Shown: positions 34,612 through 42,958 of the stretch, in pieces
Layout: each line of letters starts with the position of its first letter
How positions within the stretch are numbered: position 1 is the first letter of the stretch
Origin: an uncultured Chloroflexota bacterium
GTDB lineage: Bacteria > Chloroflexota > UBA11872
DNA length: 64,000 nucleotides
Direction of reading: 5' to 3'
Assembly (NCBI GenBank): GCA_958296175.1
Contig: OY282448.1
Location: 2,294,127 to 2,358,126 of the forward strand
The notes under the pieces: generated by a model
What the model was told of the DNA's origin: nothing
What the model saw: only the letters and a program-made list of their open reading frames with translations
The model's database searches: none
Made by a program: the position numbers and the translations under genes

Positions 34612-35826
34612 TCACTGGCTGCCGTCCCGTGAGCCGTCGCCGCCATCGCCCGCCGCTGGCCCGGCGGCGCGGCGCAATTCGCCCACCAGCTCGGGCCGCT
34701 GCTCCAGCAGGGCCAGCAATTCGGCGCGCGCGGCCTGCCGCCGCTCGTCCGACGCGCGCTCGGCGCCGCCGTCGGCGGCGCGCAGCTCGGCCAGCAGCTG
34801 CGCTGCGCGCGCCTCGGGTGCGCCGGCGGGCGCGCGCCGCCAGCCGCGCCGCCAGACGGCGACGGCCGCGGCCAGCACGACGGCCGGCCCCGCGGCCAGC
34901 AGCGCCCAGCGGTCCGCCGTCGTCGCCCGCAGCGCGCGCAGCGCGCCGGGCAGCGACGTGTCCGTCACCTTGACGCTCACCCGGCTGCCGCCGGCCACGC
35001 CGCTCGCCTGCCACCGCTGCACGCGCGTGCCGCCAAACGCGTCGGGGCCGTGCGCTGCCAGGCCTGCCACCTCGGCAACCAGCGGTCCTTCTTCGACGAG
35101 CAGCACCACCACGCCGGCGTCCAACGAGGGCGTCCAGTCGAACGCAATCGCTCCGCCGTCCAGCGCCAGCTGGTAGCCGTACACCAGCGTCGACGTGCCG
35201 GGGTGCAGGCCGGCGAAGACGGCGAACCCCGGGCCGCCGATGACCACTTCGCTGGTCAGAAACCCGGCGATGGGCTGCAAGCCGAACGCGCCGTCCGGCA
35301 CCCCAAACCTGATCGGCGGCGGCAACCCCGGCTGTTGCACGGGGATGAACGCGCGGTCGCCCGGCACGTGCACGTCGGCAATTTCGACCACGCTCAGCGT
35401 GTCCGCCGTTTGCCTCCGCAGCAGGCGCGTCAGGCTGCGATAGGTCACGCCAGGGTCGCGCTCGGTGGCCGCGTACACCTCGATCGCGACGTCGGTGCTG
35501 GCGCCGGCCTCGACGTACAGCACGCCGCTGGCGTACCGCACGCCCTCCGCCGTCAGCGATACCACGTAGGCGTATTCCGAGCCGGCCGCGACGTCCTCGA
35601 ACCTGAAGGACCCATCGGCCGCGGCCGCGGTCTCTCGCGTGGGAAGTCGGTCGGACTGGCGGATGCCGTCCAGGTGAACCGTGAGCTGCGCGGGCAGCGC
35701 GGCGCCGGCGCTCCCCGCCGTCAGCCTCCCCGCGATTGCGCCCACGCCCTGGGCGCGCAGGCTGCCGGCGCTTCCCAGCAGCAGCGCCAGCAGCGCCGCC
35801 AGGCCGAGGGCCGCTCTCAGCGCCAC
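34612..35826 (-). CDS. Secreted, membrane-anchored protein with a carboxypeptidase-regulatory-like domain, in the ccm cluster
   Basis: The 404-residue product has a signal peptide (residues 1-28, GLAALLALLLGSAGSLRAQ). An Ig/CarboxypepD-reg-like beta domain follows (about 30-120, GAIAGRLTAGSAGAALPAQL, DGSFRFEDVAAGSEYAYVV). A further beta-rich region reaches about 310. One membrane helix lies at about 312-333, and an Ala/Leu/Glu-rich cytoplasmic helical tail ends the chain. The GTG start lies within the end of the CcmI-BNR gene (10-base overlap), so the two are coupled. No family is recognised. The position suggests a role in cytochrome c maturation or in assembling the neighbouring complexes (inference). 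Confidence 0.75.
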   Translation of the reverse strand: MALRAALGLAALLALLLGSAGSLRAQGVGAIAGRLTAGSAGAALPAQLTVHLDGIRQSDRLPTRETAAAADGSFRFEDVAAGSEYAYVVSLTAEGVRYASGVLYVEAGASTDVAIEVYAATERDPGVTYRSLTRLLRRQTADTLSVVEIADVHVPGDRAFIPVQQPGLPPPIRFGVPDGAFGLQPIAGFLTSEVVIGGPGFAVFAGLHPGTSTLVYGYQLALDGGAIAFDWTPSLDAGVVVLLVEEGPLVAEVAGLAAHGPDAFGGTRVQRWQASGVAGGSRVSVKVTDTSLPGALRALRATTADRWALLAAGPAVVLAAAVAVWRRGWRRAPAGAPEARAAQLLAELRAADGGAERASDERRQAARAELLALLEQRPELVGELRRAAGPAAGDGGDGSRDGSQ

Positions 35827-37064
35827 GCCGCGCCGGCGTCCAGGCTGCGGAACACGGACCCGTCCAACCCAACGGCGTAGAGCGTGCGCGGCGCTGCCGG
35901 ACTCACGCCCAGCGCGCGCACGTCGGCGCGCAACGGCAGGAGTTGCCACGATTGCATGCCGTCGACGGATTTGAAGACCCCGGCGTCGGTGGCGGCGAAC
36001 ACCGCGCCCTCGAAGCGTTCGCCGGTGGCCGAGGTGAAGGCATCGCCGGTGTCGGGCGCATACGCAACCGCGCGCACGACCACCGTGGGCAGCGCGCCGT
36101 TGACGAAGCCGTTGGCCGAGCGCCAGCGGCCGCCCGACGATTCCGCCAGCACCCCCTCGGTCCCTGTGGCTGCCAGCAGGAAGGGCGCGGCAAAGTCCAC
36201 CACGGCCAGCCCCGAGAGCGCCGGCGGCGTCTCCAGGCCAGCGCCGCGCCAGGTCGTCCCCGCGTCGTCGCTGACCACGATCTCGCCGGCCGGCCCGACC
36301 GCCGCCAGGCGGCCGCCGCGCGGCCCCGCGGCCAGCAGCCGCAGCGGGGGGCGATCGGCGTCTCGGGTCCACGTGAGGCCGCGGTCGGCGCTCGTCCAGA
36401 CGCCGGCGTCGGTCAGTGCGTAGAGCCGCCCGCGCGCGGCGGCCGCGGCCGCCGCCGGCCCGGGCACGTCTGCCGCCGCCCAGCTACGCCCGCCGTCGCG
36501 GCTGACCTGCACGCCCGCGGCGTGCGCGGCCGCCAGGGTGTCGGCATCGTCGGCCGCAACCGCCAGTCCTGTGACGGCGCCCACGCCGACGTTGCCAACC
36601 ACGGTCTGTTCGGCCGCGGACGCACGGGCGCCGACGGTAATCACGACGACCAGCACCGCCAGCAGCGCCGCGGCGGTGATAGCTGGGGCGACCCAGACCA
36701 GCGCGTGCGCGCGCGGCCGCGCCGCCGTGCTCGGCGGCGGCGGCTCGCCGTCAGCGCGGGTGAGCAGCGCGTCGAGCGCCGCGTCGAGCCGCGCCGTGCG
36801 TTGGTCGCGGGCGTGCAGGCGCGCGGCAGCTTCGCGGCGCAGCTCGCCGCTGACCTGCGCAAAGTCGCTCGCGCTCATCGCCCCACGGTCCCGCTCGGCT
36901 TCCATTTCGTCCAGCATGCGCAGCGACCGCTCGATGGCCGTCTGGTCGTCATCGGTCTGGGACGACGCGAACCCCGACGGGCGCCGCACGAGCGGAGCGA
37001 GAATCCACGCCAGCCCCGCAACCACGATCGCGGCGACGGCCAGGCTCAGCAACGCTGCCGGCAT
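35817..37064 (-). CDS. CcmI-like N-terminal module fused to a BNR-repeat beta-propeller
   Basis: The 415-residue protein begins as CcmI/CycH proteins do: a membrane helix (about 5-25), a cytoplasmic helical segment (ERSLRMLDEMEAERDRGAMS) and a second helix (about 119-143). Where CcmI normally has TPR repeats, this one has a periplasmic propeller with five BNR-type S-x-D-x-G-x-x-W repeats: SRDGGRSW, SADRGLTW, SDDAGTTW, SVDGMQSW and SLDAGAAW, the last at the very C-terminus. It lies nine bases after ccmH, where ccmI is expected. It probably presents apocytochrome or assembles with CcmF/CcmH, but the propeller is a departure. Confidence 0.8.
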   Translation of the reverse strand: MPAALLSLAVAAIVVAGLAWILAPLVRRPSGFASSQTDDDQTAIERSLRMLDEMEAERDRGAMSASDFAQVSGELRREAAARLHARDQRTARLDAALDALLTRADGEPPPPSTAARPRAHALVWVAPAITAAALLAVLVVVITVGARASAAEQTVVGNVGVGAVTGLAVAADDADTLAAAHAAGVQVSRDGGRSWAAADVPGPAAAAAAARGRLYALTDAGVWTSADRGLTWTRDADRPPLRLLAAGPRGGRLAAVGPAGEIVVSDDAGTTWRGAGLETPPALSGLAVVDFAAPFLLAATGTEGVLAESSGGRWRSANGFVNGALPTVVVRAVAYAPDTGDAFTSATGERFEGAVFAATDAGVFKSVDGMQSWQLLPLRADVRALGVSPAAPRTLYAVGLDGSVFRSLDAGAAWR

Positions 37065-37073
37065 GCGCGCGGC

Positions 37074-37544
37074 TCAGCCGCCGCGCCTGGGGCGGCGCAG
37101 GTCGTCCACGATCTGCTCGTAGGCGGCCAGGTCGCCGCCGGGCATTGCGGCTCGACGGCGCCCGCGCGCCAGCACCGCCGCTACCAGCACGACCCCGAAC
37201 CCAACGACCACCAGCGGCCCCAGCCACACACCCAACGCCAAACCCTCCCTCGGGGGTTCGCGCAGCACGCCGGGGCCATAGCGATCGGCAAAGAACTGCA
37301 TGATCTGGTCTTCGGATTCGCCGGCCTGCAGCCTGATGAGGATGATCGCGCGCATCTGTGCGGCCAGCTGCGCGTTCGAATCCCGCACCGACTGCCCCTG
37401 GCAGACGGGGCAGTCCAGCCGTTCGGCAATGGCCCACATGCGCGTGCGCAGTGCAAGGTCGGCGCTCTCATCCGCGGCGGCGCCGGCGGCGGCCGCAACC
37501 GTCACGACCAGCGCGCACAGCGCGGCCGCGCGCAGCCGGGTCAC
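37074..37544 (-). CDS. ccmH: Cytochrome c maturation thiol-reduction protein CcmH
   Basis: The 156-residue protein has a signal peptide (ALCALVVTVAAAAGAAA), the CcmH motif LDCPVCQGQSVRDSNAQLA whose two Cys reduce apocytochrome CxxCH motifs, DQIMQFFADRYGPGVL, and one C-terminal membrane helix (about 100-122). The GTG overlaps the ccmF stop (GTGA). Its fold sits outside the membrane with the helix as anchor. Confidence 0.94.
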   Translation of the reverse strand: MTRLRAAALCALVVTVAAAAGAAADESADLALRTRMWAIAERLDCPVCQGQSVRDSNAQLAAQMRAIILIRLQAGESEDQIMQFFADRYGPGVLREPPREGLALGVWLGPLVVVGFGVVLVAAVLARGRRRAAMPGGDLAAYEQIVDDLRRPRRGG

Positions 37545-39541
37545 GACGGGGCGGGCGCGGGCACGGCGTCCGGCGCTTCCGCCGGCGAACGCCTGGGCGA
37601 CGGCCACGCCACGACCAGCACGCCGGCGAAGTACACCGCCCCGCTGATCCACAACAAGACGACCAGCGGATTGACCAGCACGCGCAGCGTCGCGGTTTCG
37701 CCTGCGGCGTCCCACGAACTCAACAGCACGTACACATCGTCGAGCCGCGGCAGGGTCGTGCTCACGGCCACGTCGGCGGTTGGCTGGGATTCCCAGCCCG
37801 CATGGATGCGGCGCGCCGGCGTCAGCCGGTCGATCACCACGCCGTCCCGCACGACGTCCACCACGGCGGTGACGGTGGTCAGTCCAGGCTGCGCGCCGCT
37901 GGCCAGGCCCTGGAACACGACGTCGTATCCGCCGAGGCGCACGGCTTCGCCGCGGCGCACGGTCGCCGCGGTCTCCTGACCAAAGGCCGACGATCCGATC
38001 ACTCCCAGCGCAAAGACGGCAATGCCCAGATGCGCCAGATAACCGCCGAGCCGCCGCCGATGGCGGCTGAGATAGCGGCCGGGCTGGGCGTCGGACGCCC
38101 GGCGCGCTCGGAGCGAGCCGGCCAGGCTGCGCACGAACTCCAGCCCCACGCCCAGCGCGACGGCCGCCGTCATTCCGATGGCCAGGATGGGCAGACCGTC
38201 GCGCATGCCGAGCAGCGCCAGCAGCGCGGATACGCCGACGAACGCGGCGAGCGGCCAGCGCGCCGCGCGCCAGACCGCCCGCGGCGGCGTGCGCCGCCAG
38301 GCCAGCAGCGGCCAGACGGCCAGCACCCCAAGCACCGCCAGCAGCAACGGCACGTTCACTTGCGTGTAGAACGGCGGGCCGACGGCGATGCGCGCTCCCT
38401 GCACGATCTCCGTCAGCATGGGAAAGATCGTGCCCCAAAACGTGGCCGCGGCGATGGCCAGCAACAGCAGATTGTTGATGAGGAACCCGGCCTCCTTGGA
38501 CGCGAGGGAGGCAATGGGAACGTCCGAGCGGATCGACGGCAGCCGATAGACGAACAGCGCCAGCGACAGGACCGACAGGGCGCCCACGAACACGAAGAAC
38601 GTGGGTCCCACGTCGGACAGGGCGAACGAGTGCACGGACGACAGCACGCCGCTGCGCACGACGAAGGTGCCGAACACTGCCAGCGCGTAGGACAGCAGCA
38701 CCAGGCCCACGGCCCAGGCGCGCAGCTGCCCGCGCCGCTCCTGCGCCAGCGCCGAGTGCAGGTAGGCCGTGGCCGCCAGCCAGGGCAGCAGCGCCACGTT
38801 CTCCACCGGGTCCCAGCCCCAGTAGCCGCCCCAGCCCAGCACCCGATAGGCCCACCACGCGCCCAACAACAACCCCGCGCTTTGAATGGCCCAGGCCAGC
38901 AGCATCCAGTCGCGCATTTCGCGCAGCCACGGCTGGGAAACCCGCCCGGCCGTGAGCATCCCGATAGCAAAGGCAAACGGAATCCCAAAGCTCATGTAGC
39001 CCGTGAGCAGCATGGGCGGGTGAATCTGCATGCCGCTGTCCCAGAGCAACGGATTCAGCCCGCGGCCTTCCACCGGCGCGGCCACCAGGCGCTGAAACGG
39101 CGACGACGTGAAGACCACCACTCCCAGGAAGAACAGCTGCAAGCCGCTGAGCGCGGCCAGGCCGTGCGGCCCTGCCTCGGCGTGCGCCGCCAGCATTCGG
39201 CGGCTGGCCAGCGCCGCGAACAGGCTCATGGCCCAGGTCCAGAAGAGCAGCGACCCTTCCTGCCCGCCCCACAGGGCCGCGATGGTCAGGCCCACTGGCA
39301 TCGCGGAACTGGAGTGATCGGCCACGAACGCCATCGAGAAGTCGCGGCTGAGGAACCCGGCCGCCAGGCCGGCCACCGCAACGGTCAGCAAGGCCGCTTG
39401 TACGGCGGCCGCGTTGCGGGCGCTGACGGCCAGCTCCGGCATCCGCCGCACCGCGGCCAGGACGCTCAGCAGAATCTGGAGAACCGCAGTTCCAAATGCG
39501 GCCCCAAGCGCCAGACGGCCAACGTCTACGAGGTCGATCAT
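37541..39541 (-). CDS. ccmF: Haem lyase CcmF of cytochrome c maturation
   Basis: This 666-residue membrane protein transfers haem from CcmE to apocytochrome c. It has the WWD haem-handling motif (GWGGYWGWDPVENVALLPWL at about 232-252), LLWDSGMQIHPPMLLTGYMSF upstream of it, and many membrane helices. A C-terminal extracytoplasmic domain (GYDVVFQGL region) and a last helix close the protein. Length fits the family (about 650). It lies 51 bases after ccmD and overlaps ccmH. Confidence 0.96.
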   Translation of the reverse strand: MIDLVDVGRLALGAAFGTAVLQILLSVLAAVRRMPELAVSARNAAAVQAALLTVAVAGLAAGFLSRDFSMAFVADHSSSAMPVGLTIAALWGGQEGSLLFWTWAMSLFAALASRRMLAAHAEAGPHGLAALSGLQLFFLGVVVFTSSPFQRLVAAPVEGRGLNPLLWDSGMQIHPPMLLTGYMSFGIPFAFAIGMLTAGRVSQPWLREMRDWMLLAWAIQSAGLLLGAWWAYRVLGWGGYWGWDPVENVALLPWLAATAYLHSALAQERRGQLRAWAVGLVLLSYALAVFGTFVVRSGVLSSVHSFALSDVGPTFFVFVGALSVLSLALFVYRLPSIRSDVPIASLASKEAGFLINNLLLLAIAAATFWGTIFPMLTEIVQGARIAVGPPFYTQVNVPLLLAVLGVLAVWPLLAWRRTPPRAVWRAARWPLAAFVGVSALLALLGMRDGLPILAIGMTAAVALGVGLEFVRSLAGSLRARRASDAQPGRYLSRHRRRLGGYLAHLGIAVFALGVIGSSAFGQETAATVRRGEAVRLGGYDVVFQGLASGAQPGLTTVTAVVDVVRDGVVIDRLTPARRIHAGWESQPTADVAVSTTLPRLDDVYVLLSSWDAAGETATLRVLVNPLVVLLWISGAVYFAGVLVVAWPSPRRSPAEAPDAVPAPAPS

Positions 39542-39592
39542 GCGCGCGGGCCGTTCAGTCGGGGGTGTTCGTCCGGCGGGCGGGCGAGGGGG

Positions 39593-39763
39593 TCAGCTCG
39601 ACGGCGTGTCCCGCCCTGCCTCCGAGGGTTCCAGTTGACCGCGCAGGTCGTGCAGCTCGTCGCGCACGCCGCGCACGCGCCCGGTCACGTAGAGCAAGTA
39701 GCCGAAGACGCCCAGCCAGACGACGCCGAACCCGAAGAACAGATACAGCATGTCGGTGGTCAT
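39593..39763 (-). CDS. ccmD: CcmD-like small membrane protein
   Basis: This 56-residue frame was found by reading between ccmC and ccmF. It starts MTTDMLYLFFGFGVVWLGVF, has one membrane helix (residues 5-26), then a charged, probably helical tail (GRVRGVRDELHDLRGQLE) and ends DTPSS. Length and layout match CcmD, which helps release haem-loaded CcmE from CcmC/CcmAB. The ATG overlaps the ccmC stop (ATGA). An overlapping 71-residue frame in another phase starts seven bases upstream and has no membrane helix. Confidence 0.88.
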   Translation of the reverse strand: MTTDMLYLFFGFGVVWLGVFGYLLYVTGRVRGVRDELHDLRGQLEPSEAGRDTPSS

Positions 39764-40506
39764 CGGTCATCCTCCCGCTGATCCTGCATGATCTCGCGCA
39801 GGCGTGACACCTCAGACGCGGCCAGTTCCAGCGTCATGCGCTGGCGCAGCAGCACCAGGTAGAACACGGTGAACGCGCCCACGGAGAGCAACAGCGTGAC
39901 CAGCATCTCGCCCGGCATGCCGCCGCCCGGGCTGGTGATGGAGGGCCGCGGGTGCAGACTGCGCCACCACTCCACCGAGAACCAGACGATCGGCACCGTG
40001 ACCACCGCCGCGATGCCCAGCACCGACGCGGCGCGGCGGCGGATGGACGGGTCGTCCACGTAGGCGCGCAGCGACAGGTAGCCGGTGTACATGAACCACA
40101 TGATGAGGGTGGTGGTCAGCCTCGGGTCCCACTGCCACCACACGCCCCACACGTTGCGGCCCCAGATGGCGCCGGTCACCAGCGTGAGCGTGGTGAACAT
40201 GACGCCAATTTCGGCGGATGCATGCGCCAGCCGATCCCAGCGCTGGCGGCCCCGCGCCAGGTACATGACGCTGCCCAGCGCCACCACGCCAAAGGCCAGG
40301 AAGGCCAGCCAGGCGCTCGGCACGTGCACGAAGAGCAGCCGATAGACCTCGGCCTGCACGCGCTCGGCGGGGGCGTACACGAACGTCATGAAGATGGCCA
40401 GCCCCATGCTCAGCAGCAAGAGGGCGTACATGGCCGCGCTGCCCAGGCCGAACCTGCGGCCGGACGGCAGCTCCCGGTGCGGAATGTGTGCCAGTGCTTC
40501 GCGCAT
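39760..40506 (-). CDS. ccmC: Haem exporter/handling protein CcmC
   Basis: The 248-residue membrane protein loads haem onto CcmE. The WWD-type motif is WGRNVWGVWWQWDPRLTTTLIMWF; conserved His residues lie in VHVPSAWLAF and in RLAHASAEIGVMF. Six membrane helices are apparent. A C-terminal extension (ASEVSRLREIMQDQREDD) looks helical. It starts at an ATG 11 bases after the ccmAB stop and overlaps ccmD by four bases. Confidence 0.95.
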   Translation of the reverse strand: MREALAHIPHRELPSGRRFGLGSAAMYALLLLSMGLAIFMTFVYAPAERVQAEVYRLLFVHVPSAWLAFLAFGVVALGSVMYLARGRQRWDRLAHASAEIGVMFTTLTLVTGAIWGRNVWGVWWQWDPRLTTTLIMWFMYTGYLSLRAYVDDPSIRRRAASVLGIAAVVTVPIVWFSVEWWRSLHPRPSITSPGGGMPGEMLVTLLLSVGAFTVFYLVLLRQRMTLELAASEVSRLREIMQDQREDDR

Positions 40507-40517
40507 GCTGTTCTCCG

Positions 40518-41948
40518 TCAGGTCCGGGCGGCGAAGGGATAGAGTACGACGCCCAAGCTCAAGGATACCCCTCCCGCCGCGGCAAGCAACCCGAACCACG
40601 GCCCCTGCGCGGCGTCCGGCGTCACCTGCAGCGCGCCCAGCGTCAGCCCCACCCCCGCCAGCAGAATGGGGAACGACAAGGGCAAGGCCAGCAGCGGCAG
40701 CAGCACCTCGCGCGCGCGCGCGTTCACGACCAGCGCGCTTTGCAAAGCGACGACCGCGCTCATGCCCGCGGACGCCAGCAGGACGGCGCCCACGGTCACG
40801 CCCTGCAGCAGGGGCACGTTCAGCAGCAGGCTCACAAAGCCGAGCTGCACCAGGCCCACGAAGGCCGTTTCCAGCGTCAGCACGGCCAGCTTGGCCGCGT
40901 AGATGCTGCTGGGGTCGATGGGCGCAACCAGCAGGCCGTCGAGCGTGCCGCGGTCGTGTTCGGACGCGAACAAGCGCACGCCGCCCAGCGTGGCCGCCAG
41001 CACCAGACTGGCCCACAGCACGCCCGCGGCCACGGCCGCCGCCTCGGTGTGCAGCACGGCGATGAACGCCATGTCGAACACCAGCGCCGCCAGCAGCGCG
41101 AAGACCAGCATGGTCGGCGCCTGCTCGCGCGCGCGCCATTCGACGCGCAGGTCTTTGGCGATCAAGACAGCCGCGGCCGCCGCAAACCCGCGCCGCGGCC
41201 GCGCGGGCGGGTTTGCGGCGGCCGCGGGTTCGACGGCTGGCGCTGCTGCGGGCGGCGCGTCCAGCCGTCCGCGGCGCATGTGCACTACGCGCGCGTTCAA
41301 CGACCGCGCCACGTGCTCGTCGTGCGTGCTGAACAACACGGCCGCGCCGGGCGCCAAGGCGTCGAGCATGGCCGGCAGGCCGCGCAGACCGGCGCGGTCG
41401 AGGCTGGCGTCGGGTTCGTCCAGCAGCACCACCGCAGGCTCGGGCAGCAAGGCGGCGGCCAGACCCAGGCGCTGCAGCATCCCGCGCGAATACTCGCGCG
41501 GCAGACGCTCGGCGTCGGCGGCCAGACCCACGGTGTGCAGGGACGCGTCTATGCGCTGCTGCGCATCTGCCAGCCCATACAGCCGCGCGGCGAACGCCAG
41601 GTTTTCCCGCGCGGTGAGATAGGGGTACACGTGCGGCCGGTGCCCCAGGAAGCCGAAGCTCGCCGCGGCCGCACCGGCTGCGCCGCCGTGGAAGCGGACG
41701 GCGCCGGCGCGCGGCCGCACCAGGCCGGCGGCGGCGCGCAGGAGCGTCGTCTTGCCCGCGCCGTTGGGGCCGACGACCGCGACCCGCGCTCCGGGCGCCA
41801 GCGCCAGCGATACGCCGCGCAGCACCTCGCGGCCGCCCAAACGCACGCGCAAACCCGTGATGTCGATAGCCGGCGGCGTCCCTGTTCCTGGGGCCGGTGG
41901 CGTGTCCTGGGAATCCGCGGCCGGGCGCTGCGCGGCGCCCGGCGTCAC
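40518..41948 (-). CDS. ccmAB: CcmA-CcmB fusion: ABC ATPase and permease of haem/cytochrome c maturation in one chain
   Basis: The 476-residue chain combines two normally separate proteins. Residues about 25-220 are CcmA: Walker A VVGPNGAGKTTLL, GFLGHRPHVYPYLTARENL, signature REYSRGMLQRLGLA and Walker B VVLLDEPDASLD. An Ala/Pro linker at about 232-250 leads to CcmB: KDLRVEWRAREQAPTMLVFALL, LFASEHDRGTLDGLL and six membrane helices to the end. Together they free haem-bound CcmE from CcmC. The GTG start overlaps the ccmE stop. Confidence 0.93.
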   Translation of the reverse strand: MTPGAAQRPAADSQDTPPAPGTGTPPAIDITGLRVRLGGREVLRGVSLALAPGARVAVVGPNGAGKTTLLRAAAGLVRPRAGAVRFHGGAAGAAAASFGFLGHRPHVYPYLTARENLAFAARLYGLADAQQRIDASLHTVGLAADAERLPREYSRGMLQRLGLAAALLPEPAVVLLDEPDASLDRAGLRGLPAMLDALAPGAAVLFSTHDEHVARSLNARVVHMRRGRLDAPPAAAPAVEPAAAANPPARPRRGFAAAAAVLIAKDLRVEWRAREQAPTMLVFALLAALVFDMAFIAVLHTEAAAVAAGVLWASLVLAATLGGVRLFASEHDRGTLDGLLVAPIDPSSIYAAKLAVLTLETAFVGLVQLGFVSLLLNVPLLQGVTVGAVLLASAGMSAVVALQSALVVNARAREVLLPLLALPLSFPILLAGVGLTLGALQVTPDAAQGPWFGLLAAAGGVSLSLGVVLYPFAART

Positions 41949-42412
41949 TGCGCGGGGATTTCGCGCGGCTCGAACTCGGGCCCGTGCTTGACGATCAACG
42001 TGCGCGCGCGGAAAACGCCGCTGGTTTCGAGCTGGCCCTCCACAATCACGTCCTGATACCGGTCCTCGCTCGCATAGCCGAACAAGTCGGGCGGCGTGCC
42101 GCGAAACTCCACCGGCAGTTGCCCCGAGTCGTCCTGCAGCGCGAAGCCGATCTGGTCGCCGCTGTCGGACGCCCGAATCGACCCGTCCACCACCAGCCCG
42201 TTGATGCGGATCAGGCGGTGGTATGCGTCCGTGCCCATGGCCCGCACTTCGCCCACGGTGTGGTAGTAAACGGCTGCGCCCTGCGTGCCCGTCCAGATCA
42301 GAAACCCAACCGCGGCGGTCAGCGCGGCGGCCAGCAGCACCAGCTTGCCCGACAGCCGCGCGCGCGGCGGGGCGGCGGATGCCGCGTCCGCGGGCTGCGG
42401 ACGGCTGCTCAT
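41945..42412 (-). CDS. ccmE: Periplasmic haem chaperone CcmE
   Basis: The 155-residue protein has an N-terminal membrane anchor (about 22-40) and an OB-fold domain (RLIRINGLVVDGSI, FALQDDSGQLPVEFRGTPPDLF). The covalent haem-binding His is His143 in LIVKHGPEF. In E. coli the motif is HxxxY (His130, Tyr134); here position 147 is Phe rather than Tyr. It is the first ccm gene and overlaps ccmAB by four bases, with 33 bases to the CopD-like gene upstream. Confidence 0.93.
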   Translation of the reverse strand: MSSRPQPADAASAAPPRARLSGKLVLLAAALTAAVGFLIWTGTQGAAVYYHTVGEVRAMGTDAYHRLIRINGLVVDGSIRASDSGDQIGFALQDDSGQLPVEFRGTPPDLFGYASEDRYQDVIVEGQLETSGVFRARTLIVKHGPEFEPREIPAQ

Positions 42413-42445
42413 GCTCGAAGGCTATGCCGCGTCATCGACGCCAGC

Positions 42446-42907
42446 CTAGCCCATGCGCTTGAACGCGGCCTCGGCCAGCTCGTTCAAGACCAGCGACAAG
42501 ACGTAGACCACCGCCCCCAACCCCACGGCCCAGGCCATGCGGGAGCGAAACCAGGACGTGCGGCCGGCGGCCTGGCTGGAGCGCGCGCGCGGGCGGGCCA
42601 GCCAGAACATGACGAACGCGACCGCGACCTTGACCGCCAGCACGCTGACGTACACGGCGTCGATCGACTGCTCCGACAGGCGGTCGAACGCCAGGATCGC
42701 GCCCGTGACTGCAAAGACCCCCACGCTGGTTCCCAGCAGGCGCCCCATGGCGCGGCCGAAGGCCGCGGGCGGCGGGACGTCCGGCGCCAGGCGGCGCGGG
42801 GCGACGCGCGCCGCCAGCATCAGTGCGCCGCCGCCGACCCAGACCGCCGCCGCCGCCACGTGCACGAAACGCAGCGCCACCAGCAGCGCCAGCGGACTTT
42901 CGGCCAC
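42446..42907 (-). CDS. CopD-like four-helix membrane protein
   Basis: The 153-residue protein has four predicted membrane helices and the CopD-type start RFVHVAAAAVWVGGGAL, with His and Trp in the first helix, as in copper-resistance and haem-related CopD/HemJ-like proteins. It is placed between actE and ccmE, 51 and 33 bases apart. Copper or haem handling for respiratory complexes is a fair guess but not proven. Confidence 0.75.
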   Translation of the reverse strand: MAESPLALLVALRFVHVAAAAVWVGGGALMLAARVAPRRLAPDVPPPAAFGRAMGRLLGTSVGVFAVTGAILAFDRLSEQSIDAVYVSVLAVKVAVAFVMFWLARPRARSSQAAGRTSWFRSRMAWAVGLGAVVYVLSLVLNELAEAAFKRMG

Positions 42908-42958
42908 GGAGTCGCTCCATTCCCGCAGACGCGCCGCGCGGCTCGGCCTTGCGGCCGG

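Noticed and set aside
39555..39770. 71-residue Arg-rich frame between ccmC and ccmF
   Set aside because: The overlapping 56-residue frame starting at 39763 has the membrane helix and tail expected of CcmD and the ATGA overlap with ccmC; the 71-residue frame does not.
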